Source: Treponema sp. (GTDB lineage: Bacteria > Spirochaetota > Spirochaetia > Treponematales > Treponemataceae). From it: DNA of 64,000 bases. The DNA lies in assembly GCA_017935745.1 (NCBI GenBank), contig JAGBGX010000012.1:1-64000 (forward strand). Direction: 5' to 3'. Under the pieces are notes generated by a model that was not told where the DNA came from, did no database searches, and saw only the letters and a program-made list of their open reading frames with translations. A program made the translations under genes and the position numbers. Shown here piece after piece: positions 40,952 through 48,503 of the stretch; the first letter of the stretch is position 1, and the number at the start of each line of letters is the position of its first letter.

Positions 40952-41890
40952 TTATGATGAAAAATCCTGAAGCCCGGGAAACGCGCGCTCCGCCATGGCC
41001 TTGAACAGAGGAGGAACCGGTGCCGTCAGCTCCGGTGGAATGCCGAGGCTGTTTTCAGGAACAGACAGCTTCCATGCGTGGAGAAAAAAGCGGCAGCCGC
41101 TCAGTCCGCTCAGGCTGATTTTTTTTCCGCCGTACAAAGTGTCGCCGAAAAGCGGATGGCCGTGCAGGGCGCAGTGCTTTCTTATCTGGTGCCTGCGGCC
41201 TGTTTCAATCTGCACCTGCACAAGGGAAATCTCTGTTTCCCCGAGCATTCCTGCTGCAAGCGGCTGTATGGATGTGTGCGCTTCCTTTCCGCCGATGGAA
41301 TCGTCATAGCGCAGAGGCTCTGCTGCGGAAAAATGGTTTTCGACCGCCGCCAGGTACGTTTTTTTCACCGAATGATTTTTCAGCTCCTGCGAGAACCAGC
41401 GCGCGCCTTCAAGGCTCTGGGAAAAGGCGACAAGTCCTGTTGTGTGCTTGTCAAGCCGGTGAAGCGGGCCGGGACGGAATGAAAGCGGCTGTCCGCCCTG
41501 GCTTCCCTTGTATTCAGCGGCTGCAAAATTGCTGAGGCAGAACTGCGCTCCATTTTCCGGCTGGACGGAAATGCCTGCATCCTTGCTGAAAATCCATATA
41601 TGCTGGTTTTTAAAGACGGTCTTTGCTGAAAATCCGCGCGGAATGAAAATCTCCTGTTTTTTTTCAGGATGCTCCTTCTGAAGCAGGAACGCTGCAACTG
41701 AAATGATGTCGCCTTCGTTCACAATTCTGTCCGGCCTGCTTTTTTCGCCGTTCACTCTGACCAGCCCTTTCCGTATGAGCTTGAAGATGTTTTCGCAGCG
41801 GAAGCAGCCTGACATGAAAATGCGCTTCAGGATTCTGTCAAGCCTTCTTCCTGAGTCATCACGGAGGGCTTCAAATTCTGTAAATTCCAT
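40952..41890 (-). CDS. RluA-family 23S/tRNA pseudouridine synthase
   Basis: 312 aa. An S4-like RNA-binding domain (residues about 14-72: GRRLDRILKRIF ... KGLVRVNGEKSRPDRIVNEGDIISV) precedes the catalytic domain. The catalytic Asp is in GPLHRLDKHTTGLVAFS, and VQIETGRRHQIRKHCALHGHPLFGD is the RluA/C/D signature. Target uridines cannot be assigned. The -10 box TATAAT ends 6 nt before the ATG and there is no Shine-Dalgarno, so translation is probably leaderless. Divergent from the DUF212 gene across 45 bp. Confidence 0.9.
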   Translation of the reverse strand: MEFTEFEALRDDSGRRLDRILKRIFMSGCFRCENIFKLIRKGLVRVNGEKSRPDRIVNEGDIISVAAFLLQKEHPEKKQEIFIPRGFSAKTVFKNQHIWIFSKDAGISVQPENGAQFCLSNFAAAEYKGSQGGQPLSFRPGPLHRLDKHTTGLVAFSQSLEGARWFSQELKNHSVKKTYLAAVENHFSAAEPLRYDDSIGGKEAHTSIQPLAAGMLGETEISLVQVQIETGRRHQIRKHCALHGHPLFGDTLYGGKKISLSGLSGCRFFLHAWKLSVPENSLGIPPELTAPVPPLFKAMAERAFPGLQDFSS

Positions 41891-41896
41891 GCAGCC

Positions 41897-41929
41897 ATTA
41901 TAGAATAAAAAATTGTTGTATGCTATAAT
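41897..41929. promoter_or_regulatory. Divergent pair of leaderless-type promoters
   Basis: Minus-strand TATAAT at 41897-41902 (6 nt from the rluA-type ATG at 41890) and plus-strand extended -10 TGCTATAAT at 41921-41929 (6 nt from the ATG at 41936). -35 boxes are weak in both directions, and the two polymerases would overlap. Confidence 0.65.
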
Positions 41930-41935
41930 TCTGTC

Positions 41936-42409
41936 ATGAATTTACGGGAACAGCTTCATCTGTTTTTTTCTCAGCCGGCTTTTTTGGCATGTCTGTTCAG
42001 CTGGCTTTCCGCGCAGCTTGTGAAAACGCTCATAAAGCTTTTTTCCGGCAAGGTCCGCAGCCTGAAGGAACTTTTCGAGCTGCTTTTGTGGCGGACAGGA
42101 AGCATGCCTTCAAGCCATTCTGCGCTTGTTGCAACGCTCTGCACGACAATCGGGTTTCGGTCGGGAATAAACAGCGATGTCTTTTTGCTTTCACTGGGAT
42201 TCTATCTTGTCACCATACGGGATGCCGTGGGTGTGAGGCGGGCAAACGGAATTCAGGCGGCGATGCTCAACAGGATAGGCCGTCTTCTTGCTTCAAAGAA
42301 TATAATCGATGATGTTAAGCCTATAAAGGAAGTTCAGGGGCATACTCCGGCGGAAGTTGTCATGGGCTCCCTGCTGGGATTTTTTATCGGGCTTGCATTC
42401 AGCGTATAA
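41936..42409 (+). CDS. DUF212 / divergent PAP2 family membrane protein
   Basis: 157 aa. It has the DUF212 signatures TGSMPSSHSALVATL, TIRDAVGVRRANGIQA and GHTPAEVVMGSLLGFFIG, with 4-5 membrane segments. The family is related to PAP2 acid phosphatases and may act on lipid phosphates; activity is not proven. It heads the rnf-type operon: the next ATG begins 2 nt after its stop. The start lacks a Shine-Dalgarno and lies 6 nt from the -10 box. Confidence 0.88.
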   Translation: MNLREQLHLFFSQPAFLACLFSWLSAQLVKTLIKLFSGKVRSLKELFELLLWRTGSMPSSHSALVATLCTTIGFRSGINSDVFLLSLGFYLVTIRDAVGVRRANGIQAAMLNRIGRLLASKNIIDDVKPIKEVQGHTPAEVVMGSLLGFFIGLAFSV

Positions 42410-42411
42410 AA

Positions 42412-43809
42412 ATGAAAGCGAAGAATATCCGTATCATATCGTTTGCTGTTATCTGCGCGGCAGCTTTCTCTTTTTATGCTCTGCGGAGCGTTCCTGTCTC
42501 CAGAATATGGAACAGCTATGCGGTTGCCTGCGTTGACAAGACAGCTGATGAAGAAACTGTCCTTTCATACCTTGCGCGCTTTGGCTGCGGGGAAGTTATC
42601 AGCCTGGGGCAGCAGCGCGTTCCGCTTGCCACAGATATTGTTCCGCTGCTTCCGGAGAGCTGCCGCAGCTACCTGACGGACCGGCTGGGATATTTTTTTG
42701 ACTATTCGCGGTCGTTCCTGCTGTATTACATTCCTCAGGGCTCAAGCCTTCAGGCTCAGAAAGCGCTTGATCTTCTTTCGCGGGAACTGCATGTTTCTGC
42801 CGGGATTGACGGAAAGCAGCAGCTCCCGTTTGCCGCCGCGGCCGTGTCAGCCGCTGTGTTCTGCTTTTTTCTGTATTTTTCAAGGAACCGGCTTGTTTTT
42901 TTTCTTTCTGCGGTGTTTGCCGTTGCGCTGTGCGTTTCAAAGCCGTTCTACCCGGTGGCCGCTGCCTCTGTGCTCTATATGCTTTCCTGCTATCTGGCCC
43001 AGCGGCTCTGGAGAAGGCGCAAGGCTCTGTCTGTCCTGAAAAAAAGTCCGTATGTGCTGATTCCTGCGGCTGTTTCTGTTGCTGCTGCGGCAGGCACCGG
43101 GTGGCAGTGCGCAGTTCTTGCAGTTCTTGCAGTTATCTCGTCTGTGCTCTCTCTGTTTCTGCTGAGGGAAGCCCAGCTGTTTTTTGACTCGCGGATTTCT
43201 TTCAGGCCTGTCGCTGTTTTTTCTGCGCCTCAGCTTGTGCTGATGCATCCGCAGACGGCGCTTCATACGCTGCTTTGCCTTGTGCCGCTTTTGCTCCTGC
43301 TGTTTTGCTTTCTGTTCACCGCCCGGTTTTCTCCTGCGGCAGACAAAGGGCTGACGCTTCCTGTGCCTGTCGCGGCGTCCTATGAGGCGGCAGCCGGCAG
43401 CATTCTTCCTTCAATTGATGACTTTTACAGCTGGGCATGGAATGTGCAGGCATTTCCGTACAGAAGATTGAACAGCGCATTTTTGTTTGCGCCTCCTCAG
43501 GAAGGGCAGCTGCTGACTGTTCCCCGGTTTGAAGAGACGGACGGCAGGATTGTGCAGTCAGATTCCCTGATTATGAAATTCAACAGCGAATTCCGCAGCG
43601 ATACAGACAGGAAAATAGATTCCCTTGAGTATGGAGCGATAGAAAAGCTTATGAAGCGGCAGGGCGAAGGGATACGGGCTGCCTATGCTCCGAGGGGAAA
43701 TGCGCGCCAGCAGCCGGACAGCTTCAGCCTGATTCTGATTCTCTGCTGCCTTTTTGTGCCTGTTGCTCTTTTGGCGGTATATGCGGTAAAATCTTCTAGG
43801 AAACGATAA
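42412..43809 (+). CDS. Unknown polytopic membrane protein of the rnf-type operon
   Basis: 465 aa. One membrane helix at the N-terminus, a polar region of about 100 residues outside the membrane, then a block of six or more hydrophobic segments (residues about 130-305), a second polar region (about 310-435) and a C-terminal helix ending in KSSRKR. I do not recognise a family. It sits directly between DUF212 and rnfC with 0-2 nt gaps, so it is made with the complex and could be an accessory subunit. Confidence 0.75.
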   Translation: MKAKNIRIISFAVICAAAFSFYALRSVPVSRIWNSYAVACVDKTADEETVLSYLARFGCGEVISLGQQRVPLATDIVPLLPESCRSYLTDRLGYFFDYSRSFLLYYIPQGSSLQAQKALDLLSRELHVSAGIDGKQQLPFAAAAVSAAVFCFFLYFSRNRLVFFLSAVFAVALCVSKPFYPVAAASVLYMLSCYLAQRLWRRRKALSVLKKSPYVLIPAAVSVAAAAGTGWQCAVLAVLAVISSVLSLFLLREAQLFFDSRISFRPVAVFSAPQLVLMHPQTALHTLLCLVPLLLLLFCFLFTARFSPAADKGLTLPVPVAASYEAAAGSILPSIDDFYSWAWNVQAFPYRRLNSAFLFAPPQEGQLLTVPRFEETDGRIVQSDSLIMKFNSEFRSDTDRKIDSLEYGAIEKLMKRQGEGIRAAYAPRGNARQQPDSFSLILILCCLFVPVALLAVYAVKSSRKR

Positions 43810-45108
43810 ATGAAAATGATGCATAGCTTTGTTTCGCCGGATTATCCGATGTTTGAAACGTCCGTCAGGTCATTTCTCCCGCAGCGTGTGACGATTCCGT
43901 TCCGTCAGGCCGACGGCACAGAATACCAGTGCGGATGCAAGCCGGGGGATGTTGTCCGGGAAGGGCAGGTGATTTCCGCGCCAAAGGATATTTCAAGCTC
44001 AGAAGGAGCTGCCGTTCATTCATCAGTGCCAGGAAAAGTTGTCTCCGTATCGCGCCGCATGCTTTGTGACGGAAGGCTCGGGCTTGCCGCTGAAATTGCC
44101 ACAGACGGCGTTTTTTCATACCTTGGAAAGAAAATTCCTGAGGCGGACTGGAGCTTTGCAAGCCCGCTTTCAATTCTGGAGGAATTCAGGCTGAAAGGAG
44201 TTGTAAACACGTTTGGCAGAATTCCATCTTCCCTTTCGGCCCAGATACACGAACGCTCCCTTTTAAAGAACAGGATTGTTGCAGTGCGGATGTTTGACGA
44301 GGATCCGAGCAGGTATACAGACAGCTTTGTCGCGCAAAAGCGCTCTTCCGATGTTATCCAGGGCGCGCTGATTATTGCAAAGGCGCTGTATGCCCATGGA
44401 ATTGCCTTTGTTGTTCCCCGGCGCTCAGAATTTTCGCTTGACGGCTCTCTGTTTAAGGATCTGCCTCATTGCCTGGTGCAGGCGGACACGTCCCGCTATC
44501 CGTCAGGATTCAGCAGGAACTTGGTGCGGCTGATTGCATCTCATGCCCGGACTGCGGGAGAGTCTGTCTTTATGCATGTGAGCCAAAAAAGCCTTTTTAT
44601 TGATCCGCAGACAGCGCTTTCTGCCTATGAGGCTGTCGTGCAGGGCATTCCTGCCGTGGAGCGGTATGTCCATGTCACTGGAAGCTGCCTGAAGTCATCG
44701 GGGATGTTTAAAGTGCGGATCGGCGCTTCAATCCGTGATCTTGCAGAGCAGTGCGGCGGCTTCAAGACAAGGCCGTCAAAAGTCATTGTCAACGGAAAGC
44801 TTACTGGAAATGCGGTTCCGGGAATTGACATTCCAGTTACAAAGCAGGTGAAGTCTGTGGAATTCGTTCCGGCTTCGCAGCTGTGCTCCCAGTCAGAGAT
44901 GCCGTGCATACGGTGCGGAAGGTGCAGGACTGTCTGCCCTGAAGGGCTTGCTCCTGACTTGCTGTATAAGTGCGCTGTCCGGCAGCAGTGCATGCCTAGG
45001 AATCTGTGTGCGACTGCGGCCCTGTGCTCCCGCTGCTCGCTGTGCAACAGCGTCTGTCCTTCACGGCTTCCGCTGAGCCAGTCCATTTCTCTGCTATATA
45101 AGGAATAG
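43810..45108 (+). CDS. rnfC: RnfC-like iron-sulfur subunit
   Basis: 432 aa. The N-terminal barrel-sandwich region (CGCKPGDVVREGQVISAP ... VHSSVPGKVVSV) and C-terminal CIRCGRCRTVCP and CSRCSLCNSVCP motifs identify RnfC and two [4Fe-4S] clusters. In Rnf complexes RnfC is the peripheral NADH-oxidising subunit. The expected GxGGAGFPT nucleotide/FMN motif is absent: the matching stretch reads VVNTFGRIPSSLSAQIH, so NADH use is doubtful. The ATG immediately follows the upstream stop, with AGGAAACG as Shine-Dalgarno. Confidence 0.85.
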   Translation: MKMMHSFVSPDYPMFETSVRSFLPQRVTIPFRQADGTEYQCGCKPGDVVREGQVISAPKDISSSEGAAVHSSVPGKVVSVSRRMLCDGRLGLAAEIATDGVFSYLGKKIPEADWSFASPLSILEEFRLKGVVNTFGRIPSSLSAQIHERSLLKNRIVAVRMFDEDPSRYTDSFVAQKRSSDVIQGALIIAKALYAHGIAFVVPRRSEFSLDGSLFKDLPHCLVQADTSRYPSGFSRNLVRLIASHARTAGESVFMHVSQKSLFIDPQTALSAYEAVVQGIPAVERYVHVTGSCLKSSGMFKVRIGASIRDLAEQCGGFKTRPSKVIVNGKLTGNAVPGIDIPVTKQVKSVEFVPASQLCSQSEMPCIRCGRCRTVCPEGLAPDLLYKCAVRQQCMPRNLCATAALCSRCSLCNSVCPSRLPLSQSISLLYKE

Positions 45109-45111
45109 AAC

Positions 45112-46194
45112 ATGATACAGCTGGAACTGAAAAAATCCTGCAAAAAAATAACGCTGAATCCGTTCAGCTATGCAGTTTCTTCGGCGGGAACAGCCGCCTT
45201 GGCCGCAGTGGTTCTGCTTTCAGTGCAGGTGGCTATGCTCGCAGTTACCAAAAGCTGGGCTTCCCTTGTGCTGATCTGCTGCTCGACCGCCGCCTCTGCT
45301 GCAGCACAGGCCGTTTTCTTTTTCTGCGGAAAAAAGGTGCCGTGCGGCCGCACATGGAGCATTGCCGCTGTCCAGGGGCTTGTTGCAGGCATGCTTGTTC
45401 CGTCATCATATCCGCCGCTCTCTGTTTTTGCAGCCGCATTCCTCATATTTGCGCTCGGAACATATTTTTTCGGAAGCTTTGCCGGCTCATGGGCGAATCC
45501 CGTTGCGCTGCTTGTCGCAGTCCTCTATTTTTTAAATCCGCAGTATTTTCCGTCTCTGTCTCTTTCTGCCGCGGATATCCAGTCGCGGAACGCTTCCCTT
45601 TCGCTTATCCAAAGCGGAGCTGTTCCTCTCTTGCAGTGCGATCCGTCCGTCACATCATTTTTAAATGCGGCAGTCTTTAAATGGTTCGGCGTTTCGATTC
45701 CTGAAGGATATGTAAGCCTTTTCTGGGACAGCGGCTCTTCTATTGCGGCTTTCAGGTTCAACTGCATAACGCTGCTTTCTTCCCTGTTTCTCATTCTGTT
45801 TGATATGGCGGAAGCTGCTGTTCCGGCTCTCTTCCTGCTTGTCTATGCGCTGCTTGTGCGTTTTCTGTCCCCGGTGATAACCGGCGGAATTCCGCTTCAG
45901 GGCGACTGCCTTCTTGCGCTTTTGACAAGCGGAACGCTGTTCTGCACGTTTTATCTTTTGCAATGGTACGGAACGGTTCCCGTCACGCGCGGAGGAAAGG
46001 CTGCCTACGGAATTGCGGCCGGAGCTGCGGGCTTTGTCATTATCGGCATCGGGGCTTCTTCCGCCGGATATGCCTTTACGGTACTTGTCATGAACCTTGT
46101 TTCTCTTTTTATTCAGGTTCTTGAAGACAATCTTCTGCTCCGCACTGTTTCACGGCAGCTGCTTCCGCGGATACAGAAAATGGACGAGGTGTGA
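45112..46194 (+). CDS. rnfD: RnfD-like membrane subunit
   Basis: 360 aa, about 9-10 membrane segments (TLNPFSYAVSSAGTAALAAVVLLS, then FGSFAGSWANPVALLVAVLYFLNPQ, a clear NqrB/RnfD stretch). RnfD normally binds FMN covalently through a Thr in an SGAT-type sequence. Here the corresponding loop between helices reads LIQSGAVPLLQ, with Val where the Thr is expected. Assigned by position in the canonical order C-D-G-E-A-B and by the membrane pattern. Confidence 0.82.
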   Translation: MIQLELKKSCKKITLNPFSYAVSSAGTAALAAVVLLSVQVAMLAVTKSWASLVLICCSTAASAAAQAVFFFCGKKVPCGRTWSIAAVQGLVAGMLVPSSYPPLSVFAAAFLIFALGTYFFGSFAGSWANPVALLVAVLYFLNPQYFPSLSLSAADIQSRNASLSLIQSGAVPLLQCDPSVTSFLNAAVFKWFGVSIPEGYVSLFWDSGSSIAAFRFNCITLLSSLFLILFDMAEAAVPALFLLVYALLVRFLSPVITGGIPLQGDCLLALLTSGTLFCTFYLLQWYGTVPVTRGGKAAYGIAAGAAGFVIIGIGASSAGYAFTVLVMNLVSLFIQVLEDNLLLRTVSRQLLPRIQKMDEV

Positions 46195-46196
46195 AA

Positions 46197-46718
46197 ATGC
46201 TTGAAGAAGATGTTTCAGAAGGCGGCAATGAGCCGGAAGAGCAGTTTCTGTACCGGGAAATGCTGATAAAATGCGGAATTTTCTGCGGCATACTTGCGGG
46301 AATTTTTGGGATTCTTGTCCTGTTCACGCTGCTCGGACGGAATTCATGGAAGACAGGGCTGAAGGAAAAAATCGTTCAGGTTTTAAATGACAACTTGATT
46401 GAAGGATACGAGCTTACCGGCTGGGTGCGGCTGCGCAGCGGGCTTACGGCATCGGCGTCAGCATACAGCGTGTCATCAAAGGACGGCGCGCAGTACGCTG
46501 TGATTATCAGAATTCCCACGCTGTACGGGCCTGTTCCTGCTGTCTACACCTGCTCAAGCCTGGAGGAAGACGCGCGTTTTATCGGCTTTGCCGACATGAA
46601 CGAAGAGATTTCGCTGCGGATTGAAAGCGCGTCCCTTCATTCTCAGATTGAATACTGGGGACGTCGTCTTCCTGAATTCCTGAAGACGGCTGAAAAGCAA
46701 GATGGAGCTGCATTATGA
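46197..46718 (+). CDS. rnfG: RnfG-position subunit lacking the flavin site
   Basis: 173 aa from the ATG at 46197 (GAGG 7 nt upstream; a GTG at 46191 is too close). One membrane helix (residues about 26-48) and a periplasmic domain of about 120 residues, the RnfG layout. The family's [S/T]GAT flavinylation sequence is not present; the nearest Thr/Ser-rich stretch is RSGLTASASAYSVSS. Identification rests mainly on topology and operon order. The end overlaps rnfE by 4 bp. Confidence 0.65.
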   Translation: MLEEDVSEGGNEPEEQFLYREMLIKCGIFCGILAGIFGILVLFTLLGRNSWKTGLKEKIVQVLNDNLIEGYELTGWVRLRSGLTASASAYSVSSKDGAQYAVIIRIPTLYGPVPAVYTCSSLEEDARFIGFADMNEEISLRIESASLHSQIEYWGRRLPEFLKTAEKQDGAAL

Positions 46719-47335
46719 AAAAAAATGAACTTCGCGCGTATATTCCGCTGTCCCTTGCAATGCTTGTGCCGGTTCCGGGGCGGCTTGCCTATGGGCTTGT
46801 GATGATTTTTCTGCTTTTTTCCCTCATAACGCTCGGAACGCTTTTCAGGGAATTTGCATCAAAATTTTTTGATGATGATCTGAAGAATGCGCTCATTGCT
46901 GTTGTCCTTGTGTCTGTCTGCATTCTCGTAAAGCAGCTTGTCACGCTGTTTTCTCCGCTCACTGCGCTTGTCCTTGGCATTTCGTTTTTTATGCCCGGAA
47001 TGACTCCGTTTGTGCTGGGAAACCTCTTTTTAAAGCCGCAGGCTCCGCTTGGAGCAGAGCTGAAAAGCTCACTTGCTTCCTGCGGGATTTTTTCAGCCTT
47101 TGCACTGCTTTTTTTCCTTGCGCGGGACATACTTGCCTATGGCGCGATTTCCTTTCCGTCGTCACCAGGCATTTTTGAAATCAGGCTGCTTGCGCCGCAT
47201 CATATTCCTCAGGCCGCTTTTTTCTGGGCTTCTGTCCCAGGCGCAATCATACTGCTGGTTCTGTGCTATGCCGCGGTTTCTGCTGTGCTGGACAAGCTTG
47301 AAATCATAGAGACTTCGGAGGCCGCATACAGATGA
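46715..47335 (+). CDS. rnfE: RnfE-like membrane subunit
   Basis: 206 aa, six predicted membrane helices. Position and topology match RnfE/NqrD. The two cysteines that hold the intramembrane iron centre in RnfE (in LGLCP and TNC stretches) are replaced: the matching regions read AMLVPVPGR and ISFFMPGMTPFVLG. Overlaps rnfG and rnfA by 4 bp each. Confidence 0.7.
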   Translation: MKKNELRAYIPLSLAMLVPVPGRLAYGLVMIFLLFSLITLGTLFREFASKFFDDDLKNALIAVVLVSVCILVKQLVTLFSPLTALVLGISFFMPGMTPFVLGNLFLKPQAPLGAELKSSLASCGIFSAFALLFFLARDILAYGAISFPSSPGIFEIRLLAPHHIPQAAFFWASVPGAIILLVLCYAAVSAVLDKLEIIETSEAAYR

Positions 47336-47892
47336 TAGCCATATTTTTTTATTATGTGTTCTATGCCTCTGCTGTCTTCATATACGGAGCCGGAATTGAC
47401 CGGGCAGTCAGCCTCGTGGACAAGCGCAGGCACCTTGCGCTCAAGGCTTCAAAGATGATTATATGCACAAGCTCCACTTCCGCCTTGTCGTATCTTTTTG
47501 TGAACGGGCTTCTTGTTCCTGCTGACCTGGGGGAGCTGTATCCGTTTGCCGTGGTGCTGATATTCAGTGCGATTTCAGTTTTTACAGAGGCGATAATCAG
47601 GATTACGGCAAAAGTGAACGCCGCTGAATTCGGGGTGACGCTGCTTTTCATTTTTATCGCTCTGAGCGAGAGCGCTTCGCTTTCCGGCTGTGTTTTCATT
47701 TCCTGTGTCTGCGTTCTTTCCTTTTTCCTGTGCATTCCGCTTCTGTATGCTATAAGCCGCCGCATTGAGCTTGAAGAGCGCAGGCATGAGCATGAAAAGA
47801 CGATGATTGTGCTTGCGTCTGTTGCGGTTATTGCCATCATTCTGCTGTGCTGGAATGTGTCATGGCTGAATAAAGGAGTGTTCCGGTGGTAG
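47332..47892 (+). CDS. rnfA: RnfA-like membrane subunit
   Basis: 186 aa, six predicted membrane helices. The stretch IFSAISVFTEAIIRITAKV aligns by eye with the RnfA segment IAVVVQFTEMVVRKTSPV, which supports the call. The iron-binding cysteines of RnfA (LGLCPFMG and TTNCAV) are missing: the aligned stretches read FIYGAGIDRAVS and ALSESASL. Overlaps rnfE and rnfB, as expected for tightly coupled subunits. Confidence 0.75.
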   Translation: MIAIFFYYVFYASAVFIYGAGIDRAVSLVDKRRHLALKASKMIICTSSTSALSYLFVNGLLVPADLGELYPFAVVLIFSAISVFTEAIIRITAKVNAAEFGVTLLFIFIALSESASLSGCVFISCVCVLSFFLCIPLLYAISRRIELEERRHEHEKTMIVLASVAVIAIILLCWNVSWLNKGVFRW

Positions 47893-48497
47893 CTGCGATT
47901 CTGCTCGGACTGCTGTTTATCATAGTCCTGTCCTTTGTAATTGTCTTTGTGTTTCACGTGCTGTCTCCGTCCCTCAGGCGGCAGAATGTTCCGTTTGAAA
48001 GAACATTGGTTTCTGAAGGAGAAATCCGCATCAAGCCTTCCCAGGTGGAGCAGTATGCGCCGCAGAACGGCAAGAGAGCTGCGGTTTTCTGCTCGCCGGA
48101 AAAAAACTGTGTCAGGAAGCAGTTTGACTACAGCGGGCCGAAAAGCTGCGCCCTGTTTCATTCCCTGTATGACAGCGAGCGTGACTGCACGTGGAGCTGC
48201 ATCGGCTTCGGTGACTGCGTGCGCTCCTGCACCCGCGGCGCGCTGTCTGTGGAAAATGAAACTGCTGTTGTAAACGGGCTGTGCAACGGCTGCGGAAAAT
48301 GCATTGACTCCTGCCCCAAAAGCATAATCAAGCTTGTCCCGTCAGAAAGCGGCAGCCTTGTTCTGTGCAGCGCGCAGTTTTCAGAGGCGACTGAATGCCC
48401 TGCGTTCCTTGCCGAGGCAGACAGCAGTCCGAAAAAAGCAAAAAGAGGCTTTCAAATTTGGAAAATGTGCTATAAACTGTTTCACAAGGATATATAG
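47886..48497 (+). CDS. rnfB: RnfB-like ferredoxin subunit
   Basis: 203 aa. An N-terminal membrane anchor (residues 3-27) is followed by KRAAVFCSPEKNCVRKQFDYSGPKSC and by two ferredoxin-like motifs, CTWSCIGFGDCVRSC and CNGCGKCIDSCP. The N-terminal CGACGYPGC cluster domain of long RnfB proteins is absent, so this is a short form. It is the subunit expected to take electrons from ferredoxin. Last of the CDGEAB series; the GH57-like gene follows after 6 nt. Confidence 0.88.
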   Translation: MVAAILLGLLFIIVLSFVIVFVFHVLSPSLRRQNVPFERTLVSEGEIRIKPSQVEQYAPQNGKRAAVFCSPEKNCVRKQFDYSGPKSCALFHSLYDSERDCTWSCIGFGDCVRSCTRGALSVENETAVVNGLCNGCGKCIDSCPKSIIKLVPSESGSLVLCSAQFSEATECPAFLAEADSSPKKAKRGFQIWKMCYKLFHKDI

Positions 48498-48503
48498 CTT
48501 TTT

